DNA of 64,000 bases from Wuchereria bancrofti. Its lineage: Eukaryota > Nematoda > Chromadorea > Rhabditida > Onchocercidae. Location: assembly GCA_005281725.1 (NCBI GenBank), contig SSBO01000001.1, forward strand, positions 7,486,399 to 7,550,398. The letters are read 5' to 3'. Below the pieces are notes generated by a model that saw nothing but the letters and a program-made list of their open reading frames with translations, made no database searches and had not been told where the DNA came from. Below, one piece after another: positions 50,601 through 63,290 of the stretch. Positions within the stretch are counted from its first letter, which is position 1. Each line of letters opens with the position of its first letter. The translations under genes were made by a program, and so were the position numbers.

Positions 50601-53600
50601 TCACGATTCATCAGAATTTTAAAGATCGTTTGAGTTCAAGAATCCATGACCTATAAAAACCATTTCAGCTTCATTTTGAGAGTCCGCTCTTCTATCATTA
50701 CATCGGTCCCAATTCATGAATGAATCCTACAGGCCTACAGTGTTTCACTACAATATTCAGCCTTCAAATAACCGCAACAAATATTTCGAGTCTATAAACA
50801 CTCACTTTCCTATTCTGCTGATGGATTTCATTTTAAAGGATACAGTTTGCATTTAAATCAGTATTTATGAATATGTAGGTATATAATAGATGTGAAAATC
50901 TATTATCTCAGCTTATGTATATCTTTCCATATAGAAACAATTAACTTTTCATCAATACCAGGAAAATTTTCAAAAAGTTATTGGAAAACTATACTTTCCA
51001 TAATTGTTCTTCCTCTTCTTTATTTATGCCAGCTGAGAATTTAAAACTGCACGAATTATTTCCAATAAAACGATCAATTGTTTCATGAGTTTCTAGCTTC
51101 AGCAAACGATGTAAAAACTCATCTGATGGATATAAAATAAAGGAATAAAATTCAGTTTGATTAAATCAATTCAAATATATCTTCATGCCTTTGATGTTTG
51201 CCGATGTATCAATGTATGCCACTGATACATTGGAACTATAAACACCATATATTAACATATTTTCCCTTAAAATTTCTTGTCTTTTCCTCGAAATATTTCT
51301 ACATTTACCTAAATATCTTTAATGTTACTAATAACTTCTGACGTTTATACATGACATTAAATACTTCGACGTCATTTAATATTACACTATTGACATACAC
51401 TATTCTTTCTCTATAACATAGAAAAAAGAAAAACTTTTTTCCTTCGCAACTCATTATTTATTACTGAAAACAAAAATCACCACTTCTCCTTTTGATCTTA
51501 ATTGAACAATCCTTTTTGCATAAATATAAATTCGTATGCATTATTACTAATAGGTTTTTAAAAAATTACAAATATATACTACTTTAACCTGTCAAGAAAA
51601 AACGAAAGGTTGTACATTTCAAAGTTGCTGAAATAATAACCTATCAAAATAAGATTAATATTACTACCATCTTAATGATTAAATTCGAGCGATTAAATTC
51701 TCTAGATGCAATATGCGATATATTATATAGAAATATTTTCCTGTTTGAATTAACTTTCAAGTTAAATTAAAAGAAAAAAAAACTAATAAGAAAGCAGTAA
51801 AAATAAAAAAATGTCCATCATTTTGAATATGTAAAATTTCCCAGTACTAACTATTATACACTATTTTTCCGGTATTCATGTTCCTTTTTTCCAATTTTTC
51901 CGGATATGTGATAAGCAGTGTTGCATATTTCCGGATGTATAAGAATATGGGAAATCCCAAAAATCTAACAGTTACAAAGAAGAAAAAATACCCAACCGAC
52001 TTTCTAATACTTAATTATGCATCTCATTTCTCTACTTAATCGTTTTATTTCCTCCTACCAACTGGAAACAATCGTTTCGAAATACAGTAACTGAAGATTT
52101 AAGCATATTGCAACATTATAATTGCACTAGAAATTTTTTAAAAAAAGAAAGGGAAGATAAAAAGAACTGAATATTACCTGTTCATTAAGTGGTGGAGGTG
52201 TGGGCGCAAGACCAAATGATCCAGTAAGTGTTGGCTCGCACATACCTGAAAAAAAGGAAAACTTCAAAAGTTTGTATCTAATAATATTTACATAATTTTA
52301 AAACTTGAATTTTTTAAAATATTTTATCACTGAATTTTTTGAGTACAATTTTTTGTTTTGTATGCTCATTTTTATTTACTCCTAATTTGAAATAAAACAA
52401 AAAAAGGTTAATTTATATGCATATGGTGACTTCTATATATATACACTATAAAATTCAGATTTAAACGTATTTTCAGGACTTAATACCTGAGAGAAGCTAA
52501 GTTGTGATAATAATAATAATAATAGTAACAAAAATAAAAGTGGTAGCAGCAACAATAGTAGTAGTAGTACGAACACAAGTAATAGTAGTACCAGTAGCAG
52601 CAGTAACAGCACCAACAAATCCTACTCATTCGATGGAATATGATAATTCTGGGTTGAGAAAGGGGAATTGTTCGCGGTGAAAACCCTCCTCTCCATCCCC
52701 CTTTTTGCCCGATGCTATAAGAAGATGAATAATGGATGGTAATGATGGTAATTAATTAATCAACCAGTGATAATAATAAATAATAATGGTAAACAGTAAT
52801 TAATTAATTATTCAATAATAATAATAATAATAACAATAATAATTTTTCAATTGTAATTAATTGATTAATAACGGATAAAGCAATTTAGTTCAAATAAGCT
52901 TTTCAATTTTTTTTTTCATTAACCACAGTTGAAAACTATTATTATTAATGTCAATATTTCCTCTCTTCATGTTATAACATTGAAAGCACTAAAATTAAAG
53001 AAAATTTCCTGTAATAATTGATGAAATACCGAGAAAAATAAAATATTCATTTTTGAGCAATTTACAAAGTAATCAACGATAAGCTGGAAAATTCTGTATT
53101 GAATTTAACATTAGCCGATGACAGAATTTTGAAGAGACCCAAGAAAGAATAAAAAAGAAATGGAGAGAGAGAGAGAGATAAGGCGAGAGAGAAAGAAAGA
53201 GAGAGAAAAAGGAAAACTAAAATCGAGATCAATTCCTTCTAAAAAATAGCTCAAACGAATATTTTTTAGGGAAAAAAGTGGAAACTCCAAAAATAAGACT
53301 TTGCATTTCAGATACACTGAGACTGAATTTGCCTCTTTCGTTGTTTTTGGGGAAACTGTAATTTATTGTGGAAAAGTAGCAATAAAGTTAATTTAGATTA
53401 GATTAATTTAAGTTAAACAAAATTAAACTCACACTCTTTTTCGTCTGAAACTTTAGTAAAAAAAGTGCTTTCTTTTTTTGCTATCTTCTTCTTGAAATTA
53501 AAACCATTGTCTAATTATGAAAAAAATGATGGAAATTTAAGATGAAAATCGTTCCGTTGACAAATAGAAAGAAAAATGGCAATATGAGAAATATACAGAT

Positions 53601-56600
53601 GGATTAGATGAATAAGTAAAACAAATACATTTATTTGGATGAATGGAAAATGAAAAACACTTAAATATTAAAAAGAGAATATTAACTGAATAAAAAGCAT
53701 AAGAAATAATTACACTTAAATCAAACGTGAAAAGAAGTTCACGTAGTTTTATGAAAATATGTCATGAAAATAAGGAGTGAAACTAATATAATTATTAACA
53801 GTAAATGAAAAAACAAAAATAAGCAAAAGATTTTTCAATTTTCTTCTTCCTACTTATCACAGCATTATGCAAATTAATAATAACAATAATATTAATAATT
53901 AATAAAAACAATAATGCCATACAACAGCTATAAATAATGACATAAGACAAAAATAAAGAATAATAATAACTGAATGATTGATAAATAATAGCTGAAAGTA
54001 ATAAATAAAAGTAACGGTGATAAAAGGAAAAAAATAAATAGTGATAACAAAATAACAATAATTAAACTAATTTACGAAATAACTAACAAAAATTAATCAA
54101 TCAAAATGATTAATGACTTATTTGTTTGCCTAATTGTTATCGCTCATACGTACCAATTCTGCTTCATCCTTTCAGCACTATTCATCCAAAATTATACAAA
54201 ACTGTTAATATTATGTCCCCTCAAATTGTTTTCGTTAAATGGAAATGATAATTGATACAGTTTATGTTTAGTAATACTTTAAATTTAATGCAGCATTTCA
54301 CAAGCATTAAAATTGTTATCGTTACCCATCTCTGTCCACTGGAATTATTTAATTGCATTGCATTTACTATTAATACTTTCCATTACTATTACTATTATTA
54401 CTAACTTATTATTATTATTATTACTGCCGTTATTCTATCGTTATTGTAATTATTGTCATTTGTATACTTTGTCGTCATCAAGATCATCCTGGTCCCCAAT
54501 TTCAATTCTCTCCTTCCTTTCCTTCTTTTCCCTTTTCTCTCTCTTTCTCCCCTCTTTCCCTCCGTTGCTCTTTAATCGACGCTTTCCATATAAACAATAA
54601 ATATTTTGTGCCAAATTTTCATATGAAAGCACAAATAACATCCCTAATCTTTCCCAGTAATTTACCCTCCTCCGCAATACCCAGCCCTTCCACATTACCC
54701 TACCCTACCTACCCTAATCTAACATTATTAAACGATGAGTAGATAGTTTACTTAACTAGCAATCTGATCAAGATAAATTGCAATTTAAAATGTGATTTAT
54801 CACTAATTAGTCAAAATGATTCAATCAGAATACTAACACTGCGTATTTTTTCATAAACAAAACGAGTTGTTTATTATTATTTGTAGTTTTACTGTCATCA
54901 ATTACCACCGTTTACTATTTTATATCAAAATTTCATCAATTATCTTTTACAATCATCTCCTTATTCTCATACATATTGATTAAGACTAATTAGTAAATGT
55001 TATTTTCTTTCATCACAAGCATGCTTTTATCATTATTAACACTAAATGATAATAATGATATGTTTCAAATCTATTGTTGTATATATGTCATGTATCAATT
55101 TAACTGAATAATACATGCCAATCATTATATACTATCCCATCTATCTGTCAATAAATGAGGTATGATGACGCAATCAATATACGAAGAGTTCGAAGATCAT
55201 CAAACAATCCAACAACAAAAGACCAGAAAGCAGTTAAACAAGAAGGACAACAACATACATGACAACGCGGGGAACGGAGACCATAGCGTATATATATATA
55301 TACATGTATGTGAGTGTATGTATGTGTGTATGTATGTGAAAAGAGGATGAAGGGCTACTCAATCGCATTACTTGTTTATTCTTTTTCATCATATATCCCC
55401 GCGAGAAACAAACTTCAAAATATATTTGATGCATTATAAATTTACTACTGCCAACAGCAACCAACCACTCTTTAACGAGCAAATAACACAAAACTTTCCT
55501 GTACGTATGTGTCTGTCTGTATGTATATGTGTGTGTCCGTGTGTATAGTATGCGTACATATATATATATATATATATATCAGAAATAAATAAATAAATAT
55601 ACATTCATATATAATGCATGTTGTAAGTTAAAATTTTAATTCATATGATGAAGTACGAAGAAAGCGTAAACAACCACATCCAAAAGGCATATTTCACTTT
55701 CCGCAGCTTATTTTACTCACTACACATACATACACACACACACACACACATGCACACACGCATACACACGCACACACATGGATACGGTAATGGTTAATGA
55801 TCTTTAGATTGCGGGAAATTTGTGTCCCAAAAGCTTCTATCACCAATAAATGATAATCTGTTTACTTATTTTTACTACTTCTTCATTTGCTAACATGAAT
55901 ACTCTCTTTTTCTTTTTTTATTGATTAGAAAACAGGTTATTATAACCAACAAAAAATCGCGGGATAAATGAATTGCTTTATATGTATAGAAAGGAAAGAA
56001 AAGAAAGAATAAGGGATAGATTCATGGATGTATCTTTCTTTATTACATTGCAAAAAAATAAAAAGAAAGTCGTAGATATGATAACTTGATGAAAGACAAC
56101 AAATTAGTTAAAAAAAAAAAAAAAAACGGAGAATAAATAAATGAAGCATGCATAGTTTTATCTTTTCTTAAATTCAAATCACTTGAAACAAATCATAATT
56201 TTGCTAATTTGGATTAAATAATTTTATGAAATAACATTTCCAATTCTGTATAAAAAAAGAAATGACAATTACAGTCCTTTTAAATAAAAAAAAAAAATCA
56301 AATCAATTAAATCTAACTAACAAACTATATCCTCTTCTCTCGCCCCTCTTCTTTCTCTCTTTCCCATTCTTTCTCTATTCCTCCGATATCCTTTAGATCA
56401 TCCGAACTTTGAAAAAAATTGGCAAACAAAAATTTCACAACTAAAATTATAAAGAATGTAAATATAGTAATAGTTGAAAAAACAGTCTTTCATTCTCTCT
56501 CTCCCATTTATCATTCAAATTGTAAGGGTAAACAAGTATAACGATGGAAAATACAAAAATTGATTGTTTAACTAAGCAAATATTTGTTCAAATATAAATT

Positions 56601-58237
56601 CAGAATAACTCGAAAATGTGAGGAAAAAAAGTTCGTTCTTTTCAAAATTTTGCAAATTTATAGAATATTCGAAAATGAAAATTGAAAAGAAATATTACTT
56701 TAAGAAAAGTAATCATAACTAATTATATTTATGCAATGAATAAATTGAAATTTTCAAATAAATTCACATCAAAACTTTTTTTTGGCAAGAAATCAAATAA
56801 ATGATAATGGATTGTAAATTCGAATTAATAAAAAAACTAAATCATGGAATTTTTTTTAAATCAATTTCATATTTATATGAAACATAATGATAATATAACT
56901 CAAATGGTTTTTCCGGATGTGAGAAAAAAAAGTGAAAAGAAAATAAAATAAGTGAACCAATTATATTCATTCCTCAAAGAAAAAAACAAAACAAAACCAA
57001 CCAATTATCATTGAATTTTTTTATGGAAAAAAAAAGGAGGAAACGATGCTAAATTAAATTGCTTTTTCCTCTTTTTATTTTTTATTTACTTAATCTTTTC
57101 AAGAAATCTTCTTGTAATTTCAAAAGTTTAAAACTGTTAAAAGTAATAATGGAATGATATGGCAAAAAAAAGACTAAAAAAAGAAAGAAATGAAATAGAA
57201 AAAAAAAGTGTCATTCATATTATGTCATTAAAAATCCACCTTAGGGGGATATGATTGCACATTTATCGATTTGAAACTTTTGTGAACACATAAAAAAAAA
57301 GAAAAATTGTAAAACTTGATGGATTCTCGATTTAAACAACTCCTAAAAGCTATTTTAATTTATTCTTATATTTTGTTACAAAAAAGAAAACACGAATTCA
57401 TTAATCATTTTCTCTTTTATTATTAACAACTTCTTTTTCCTTTATCCTTCAATAAAATTCTTCTATCTCAGCTAATTTTACACAATTATAAGTTATAAAA
57501 ATTAATTATACCATTAATTTCATTCACTAATGCATCATATTTTTAATGCGATAATAGGATGACTAGCTAATCCACAAATTACCTCTTTTAATTCATTTGT
57601 TTCTTTCTGCAAATGTTTGATCAAAAATTCATTTATGTTTTTCTTTTCTTTCTCTCTCCCCTCCACATTCCCTCTTTCTCTCTTTCAGGAAAATATTTGA
57701 TCAATTTTGATGAAATCAAAACTTCCATTGTTTTCCATATTTTTAGAGAAAAAAAAACCATGGAATAAAATGAAAAAGGTAAAATTTCCTATTCATCTTA
57801 TTTTCAGAAATTTTCCGGTCCGGAAATTCGCAATCAATGCAATGTAATTCTTCTGCGAGTCCTGAATCATACAAATAAAACGCAAAAAGAAAATTTCCTT
57901 CACTAATATATTTCCGGAATCATTAAATAATGCAACGAATCGTCGCATAAACTAACTTTTCATTCTCATATTGCAAACCGATTCCGTTCCTGATTCCAAT
58001 CCCGATTTATCAATAGCATTAACCTAATATTTCTTTTTTTTCCCTATCTACTATTATTGCCGCTAATTCATGAATAGATACCTTCCCAAGAGAAAAAAAA
58101 ATCTTGCTAAGTTGAAATTAAACAATACCTGTAACACAAGGTATTGGACGAGCCATTGAGGCGAGTAGTTGGCTGAAAGGATCGGTTGTAGCATCGGAGC
58201 CCGTCGAGCTTGTCCCCAACGACCCCGATTCGCTCAT
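41621..58237 (-). CDS. ncl-1: NCL-1/Brat-type TRIM-NHL RNA-binding translational repressor
   Basis: Cytoplasmic post-transcriptional repressor. In C. elegans NCL-1 limits nucleolar size and rRNA output; Drosophila Brat binds RNA through its NHL domain. Fifteen exons: 58237-58129, 52245-52178, 49703-49538, 48564-48422, 48301-48086, 47810-47613, 47387-47211, 46815-46587, 45761-45439, 45137-45036, 44696-44539, 44115-43938, 42906-42763, 42232-42089, 41800-41621. They total 2535 bases, giving 844 aa; all phases match. C3HC4 RING with C63, C66, C78, H80, C83, C86, C101, C104. B-box 1 about 170-202. B-box 2 about 232-265 (CxxH, then CxxC pairs). Coiled coil about 270-400. Ser/Pro/Gly-rich linker 437-543. 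NHL propeller about 565-830 (GINNLYPPRAQIKRQKM, then blades such as TEPSGVAVN and LEFPNGV). Tail Thr/Ala/Gly-rich. ATG lies 10 bases after a TTTTTTCAG acceptor. Intron 1 is 5.9 kb. Confidence 0.97.
42907..43937 (-). other. ncl-1 intron 12, composition unlike other introns
   Basis: A 1.03 kb intron between two NHL-encoding exons. It contains T-runs near 43283 and 43367 but is otherwise less AT-rich than the window's other long introns. No open frame with splice signals was found on either strand. Confidence 0.5.
52507..52620. repeat. degenerate (RYN) trinucleotide tract in ncl-1 intron 1
   Basis: AAT, AGT, AGC and CAG/AAC trinucleotide steps follow one another for about 110 bases. The poly-Leu minus-strand frame across it is an artefact. 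Confidence 0.85.
52736..52845. repeat. AAT/TAATTAAT low-complexity tract in ncl-1 intron 1
   Basis: Mixed TAATGG, TAATTAATTAAT and (AAT)n steps, about 110 bases. Confidence 0.8.
54366..54450. repeat. (TTA)n microsatellite in ncl-1 intron 1
   Basis: Interrupted TTA/CTA trinucleotide array on the plus strand, followed by a C/T-rich strand at about 54485-54560. Confidence 0.8.
55288..55779. repeat. cluster of TG, TA and CA dinucleotide tracts in ncl-1 intron 1
   Basis: Three tracts lie within 500 bases: (TA)n then TATG/TGTG steps at 55288-55338, TGTC/TGTG then (TA)n at 55501-55579, and a CA-rich tract at 55721-55779. The TG tracts and the CA tract are complementary, so the cluster can form a long imperfect hairpin. 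Confidence 0.85.
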
Positions 58238-58250
58238 CTTTCTCCCTCTG
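58238..58250 (-). promoter_or_regulatory. candidate SL trans-splice (or 5' UTR) acceptor of ncl-1
   Basis: On the minus strand GGTTTTTTCAG is followed by a 10-base leader AGGGAGAAAG and the ATG. This is a strong nematode acceptor right before the start codon. It may receive a spliced leader or an upstream 5' UTR exon. Confidence 0.65.
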
Positions 58251-58315
58251 AAAAAACCAAAAAAAAAAGGGAAAATCAATGTTAACATCATATCACAAAT
58301 AATTATACATAATCT

Positions 58316-58346
58316 ACACGTTACACGCCGTTACACGTCGTTTAAT
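58316..58346. repeat. CGTTACACG short repeats just upstream of ncl-1 exon 1
   Basis: ACACGTTACACGCCGTTACA followed by CGTCG gives two adjacent CGTTACACG-type units about 70 bases upstream of the ncl-1 acceptor on the minus strand. It is richer in G and C than its flanks, and could be a regulatory element or a chance repeat. Confidence 0.45.
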
Positions 58347-59103
58347 ATCATTCATCACTTCACGTACGAATTGAGCAAAAAAAAAAAAAAAAAATCTGAG
58401 AAGCAAAATGTTAACACAAAAAAAATTGATCAATTCTTTCTTCTCTTTTCAATTCATTCCTGCTGTATTTTATTCATATTTTAACCAAGAAAATAAGCCA
58501 TAATACTAATTACTAATAGTTATTTCATTCATCTGTCAACTTTTCTAAAAATCAATCATTTCTTAAATTATTAATGAAATACTTATATACAGTGATACTA
58601 AAGAATAATTTATGGTAATGGAAATGAAATGAAATGTTAAGTTAAATTAATATACATTATTGAATTTAAGCAGTGATGTATAAAATGGCTCATTAAGGCA
58701 TATATGACATTAAGGATGTATGCACAAAATACATTTAATGCGATAAATTTTGAAATCAACAATTAAAATAGCTAAATTCAAAATGAAGAAACAAGTTTTA
58801 AACTTATTGTTTAAATAAATGTTAATAATGTTGATAGCCAATGGTCAAATATAACTTAACCATATGTGCATATATACTGTGATATAATGTTTCATATGCT
58901 GGCATACTTCAATGAATTATAAAAGTGATGAGAATCATTTCGTTATTTGTTATCAGATTGAATTACTTATTGAAAACAGAAAAAAGGAAACTCTTTTGTA
59001 TAATTTTAAACTTCGCATTAACTAATATCATCACTATTATTATTTTTACTTATCAATATTTCTTATTACTATCATTAGCGATTATCACTGCTAATTGTCA
59101 GTT

Positions 59104-59259
59104 ATAATTAATCATTATTATTATTATCAGTGCTATTATCATTATCACTATTATTATTATTACTGTTATTACCATTATTATTATTATCGCCATTATTATT
59201 ATTGTTATTATTATTATTATTATTATTGTTATTATTATTATCATCACTATTATTGTTAC

Positions 59260-59301
<42 letters not shown>

Positions 59302-59344
59302 TGTTGTCATCGCTTCTGTAACCATTAATTATTACTATTATAAT
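59104..59344. repeat. long (TTA)n microsatellite
   Basis: About 240 bases of TTA repeats interrupted by TTG, TCA and CTG steps on the plus strand. It gives long open frames in several phases (poly-Tyr, Leu, Ile, Asn), all artefacts. Confidence 0.95.
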
Positions 59345-59399
59345 CATTACCACTAATGGAAATAATTTGGGTGGAGAAAATATATGAAAGCCCTATTTA

Positions 59400-59545
59400 T
59401 GGAATTGGGTGGCAAAGGAGGGATGGATGGATTCATCACAAGGAAATAGGCGGTGAGAAGAGGACGAGATGGAAGGGGTACGGGGAGTGGAGTGGGCAGG
59501 GTGCGGGAAAGATAATATAGGAGAAATGAGGTGGCGGCAGGCTGT
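59400..59545. repeat. G-rich strand block with G-quadruplex potential
   Basis: In a background of A/T runs this block carries GGGG-TAC-GGGG, then GGG-CA-GGG-TGC-GGG about eight bases later (59475-59507), plus GGTGGCGGCAGG. It is followed at 59627-59730 by a long C/T-rich strand. It lies about 1.2 kb upstream of ncl-1. Confidence 0.7.
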
Positions 59546-59837
59546 AGATAAACTATGATGACAACAATAACGACGATGATTGGGAGAATTTCTGCCTAGA
59601 AATTATATGAAATCTCACTGGAAACCCTTCCTCCATCTCTTCCCATCGCTTTTTCTGCTTTTTTTCCAATTTTATCTCTTCTTCTGTCATTCTTCTCCCC
59701 TCTCTCTCCCCACCTTCCCCTTTCTGTTTTGAAAATTTAATATTGTTGAGCTTCTTCTCTTCTCATCATTCTCTTCCTTTTTCCCTCACAATAAACCCAA
59801 CAACATCATTAACCAATTTTATCATGATTTCTTTCCA

Positions 59838-59932
59838 TCATTATCACTCTCATCATCATTATCATCATCGCTGTCACCGTCACTGTCACCGCCGCCATTA
59901 TCATTGTTATTATTATTATTGTTATCATCACC
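59838..59932. repeat. CAT then GTCACYGY repeat tract
   Basis: A CATTAT/CATCAT array leads into CGCTGTCACCGTCACTGTCA with a further CCGCCGCC, and then into a TTATTG array. Confidence 0.8.
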
Positions 59933-61769
59933 ATAATTAAGAATGGCTGTCACACATGTCATATTAGCTTAATACTTTAAATTATCACAAGAGAGAAACT
60001 TTTGAGAGAGAAGAGCGAGAATGTATGCTATCAGTCGATCAGGAAAAGGACGAAATATGACAGCTAAACTGTGAAAAGATAAATGTAATTTCATGAGACA
60101 GAAGGAGAAGAAGAGAGAAAGAGGAAGAGAGAGAGCTATTAATGGTAACGAATTTGTTAAATGAAACCATCTGATTTTTCTATTCAACATTCATTCATCT
60201 CTTTCAATACAAAAGAAAAAAGATATTCAACAGAAGACGAATGAAGAGAAAAGGGAGAGAGAGAGGGGGAGAAAAAAGAAAAAGTTTCTTATCGAAATTA
60301 AAAAAAAGAAAAAAAAAACGAAATACCATTTAAATGAATCATAAGAATATTGGCTAATTTGATTGGATTTCCAATGATATAAGTTTAGGATGATTTTAGT
60401 CATTTTCTTATTGTTATTCCATCATTAACAGTGAATGGAATATTTTGTTAAAAGGCGGGGAAAAGACAGAGGACGAAACGGATACAGAGATACGAATGTA
60501 ACGAAAGAGACAAGAAACGGAGATTGATATCATTCTCACTTATCATCTTTATCAATAAAAACAAAAAAAAAAAGAAAGAATATTAAAAAGAAATTAAACA
60601 AATTTTTATTGCTAAAGAATCATACGTAAGGATAAAGGAATTACCTACACGAATAACAATAAGCAATGCTATTTAAAGATAGACAATAGTAGATATTATA
60701 TTCTCTTTCTTTTTTTTCTGTTTGCTTTTTTTCTTGATTAATGATGAAAATTAAACTTTTTAAATATTATCTAAAAGATAAAACTCTTTTTTCTCTCTCT
60801 TTTGTCGTTTATATTATTGGTTTGAAATTAAAGAGAAAAAAAAAAGAAAAGAAGCTAGCAAATTAAATTTCAATATTTGCTATTCAATCGTTTTGTTGTT
60901 AGACTGAAATTTGTTCAAAAAAAAATGCTTTTAAGTTCATCATATATATATCATGGCGAACAATACTACATGATCTTTTCTTATCAGTAAATTTTCATAT
61001 TAAAACTAACTATTCACAACTTTTTTTCTAGCAAAATTTTAAAACAAGAAAGATTTGAGAGGATTGAAAATGAACTAAACTTAATCGTTAATAGTTATTG
61101 TTATTATTACTTAATTTAACAATATAATCATGATTTCTTCATTTAATTCGTTTCAAAAAGAAAAGAAAAAGACTTCATTCTTTTCTCTTTTTGAAACCAG
61201 TCAAAATGCATTTCACATTTATTGCTTCATTACAATTTTTGCTTGTGAATTAAATTTCATTTTACGCTTCTCCCTAAAAATGTTCAGTACTATTTTATCA
61301 CTTTTGTCCTTTATCAAAGTCATTTAAAACTTTTTTTTTCTTCACCATTTTTTAAGAGAAAAAGGAAAACTTTTACAGATTTAATTATTAGATGTTACTA
61401 TAAGTGCTTTATAAATGAAATATTTCAGGAATAGTCAGTCCTATATAAACATAAATGTTATAAATCCATTTTATTTCGAAAAAAAAGGATTAAAAATTTC
61501 TTAATATTTATATAAATAATAAAATAATTTAGAAAGAAATATTAGGAATAAGTAGAAATCCGATATGCTTTCATTGCTCTTTCTAAACTTCGATGCTAAA
61601 TAGTATGAAAGAAGAAACGATTGAATGAAGAAGAATCTTCTATAAGTAAGTTAAGTGGTATTAATAAATAAATTAGCACCAGAAATGTTTGCGTTAACAA
61701 ATCTATTTTGACCGAACTATACCGAACTGCTCAGTAAATTGAAATATCAAAAGATGAAAACAGAAGGGG

Positions 61770-61840
61770 AGAGAGAGAGAGAGGAAGAATGAAATGAAAT
61801 GAAATGAAATAAAATGAAATGAAATGAAATGAATGAATGA
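61770..61840. repeat. (GA)n followed by (GAAAT)n pentanucleotide repeat
   Basis: A GA dinucleotide run is followed by about ten GAAAT units, one of them changed to AAAAT, ending in GAATGAATGA. Confidence 0.95.
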
Positions 61841-62288
61841 AACTAGTTTCAAAACTTCTAACTAAAAGATAAATAAGCAATTAGGAAGTAAGCAGAGAAA
61901 TGCTAATGTTAAATGTCAAGGATATAAACTGTTGACAGCATGCGTAGTTTATCTCCATAGAGGTGAGATGAAGGATGTAAGGTGGGACAATAATGCTGTC
62001 AACAATATGTTTTCCTCTTTTTCATTTCCTTTCCACTTTATCCTCCTCCCTTTCCTCTCTTCTTCATCCTTCAATTGTTCTCCTCCCCTCACCACTGCTC
62101 TACTTCTCCCCGTTTTCCTGCTGAGAGATTTAGGAGGTGAAATTGTCAACAAATACATAAGCAAATGATCAAATAGGATAACTCTAAACAGATCAGATTA
62201 AACTGGGACGCTAAGAAGTACAAATGGAGTAATAACAGTGAACTGTGCTTTTTCTCAGTAGTACCAACAGTAGTACTGCAGCATATTA

Positions 62289-62305
62289 GTTGCTGTTGTT
62301 GTTGC

Positions 62306-62344
<39 letters not shown>
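62289..62344. repeat. (GTT)n microsatellite
   Basis: About 18 GTT units with two GCT interruptions near the 5' end. Confidence 0.95.
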
Positions 62345-63237
62345 ACTTAGCAATAGTAAGTAGTAGTTAGCATTACATAACATAAAACATTAAAAATGCT
62401 CACATACATAACATACATACATACACATAGATGCACAGACACTGAATGAATGTATGGTATAAATATATGTATTTGTAAAATAAGGATAAAATCGATGCAA
62501 AGAGAGGTAAGGTGAAGATGAACAAAGATTGTGATAATCAAAAGAAAAAATAAATAAATAAATAAGTAAAACGAGAAAAAAAAAAGAGTTCAAAATTTCA
62601 TTAATTTTTCTTTTACTGAACGAATCGAGGTGAAATTTATTTTTGGGTGAAAATTTATGATGGAATATTCAAGATATCCTTCTTTCTCCTTTTCTCTCCC
62701 TTTCTCGCTCTTTTTCTCTCTCTCTCTCCCTTTCTTCCTTTCTGTTACCCTTTCAAATATATGCCAAAAAAGAAAAAGAAATGATTGATAATAAGAAAAA
62801 AAGAAACGAATTCATATGCAGTAAAAAAACGACCATTAAATTATAAATGCTAACATATTATTATTTACAGCTAAATTCATTAAATAAACATTTTAATCTT
62901 TTATTTTTCTTTTTAAATTAAATTTATTTTAATTTTGTTCACTTTTCTTCCTTTTGCTTTCTTTTTTTATTTTCCAGTTTTCTTTCAGTATTAATTTCTG
63001 ATTTCAGATTATAAATGAAGTCAGGGAATATTTTTGAATGAAACATTTTTGATTTTGTAAATTATCTATTAATAATTATGGACCGCTGAGGTAATCACTA
63101 AATGTTTTTTAAAATATTATCATTCAATTATAGTTAACAATAAAGAATAAAAGACATAAAAATAAAATTGCTTCTTTTCAGAAATAAAATGACAGAAAAA
63201 GTTTTAGAGTTTTGAGTGAATAACAATAATTAATAAT

Positions 63238-63239
63238 TG

Positions 63240-63283
<44 letters not shown>

Positions 63284-63290
63284 TAGTAAA
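63238..63290. repeat. (AAT)n microsatellite
   Basis: About 16 near-perfect TAA units, followed by degenerate TAATAG steps. Confidence 0.95.

Noticed and set aside
52433..52618. Poly-Leu minus-strand frame
   Set aside because: Simple trinucleotide repeat in ncl-1 intron 1, not in phase with exon 2.
54313..54695. Frames on both strands, Leu-rich or Lys/Glu/Arg-rich
   Set aside because: They arise from a TTA microsatellite and a pyrimidine-rich strand inside ncl-1 intron 1.
59095..59353. Overlapping open frames of 60-81 codons (poly-Tyr, Leu, Ile, Asn)
   Set aside because: All are translations of a TTA/TTG microsatellite in different phases.
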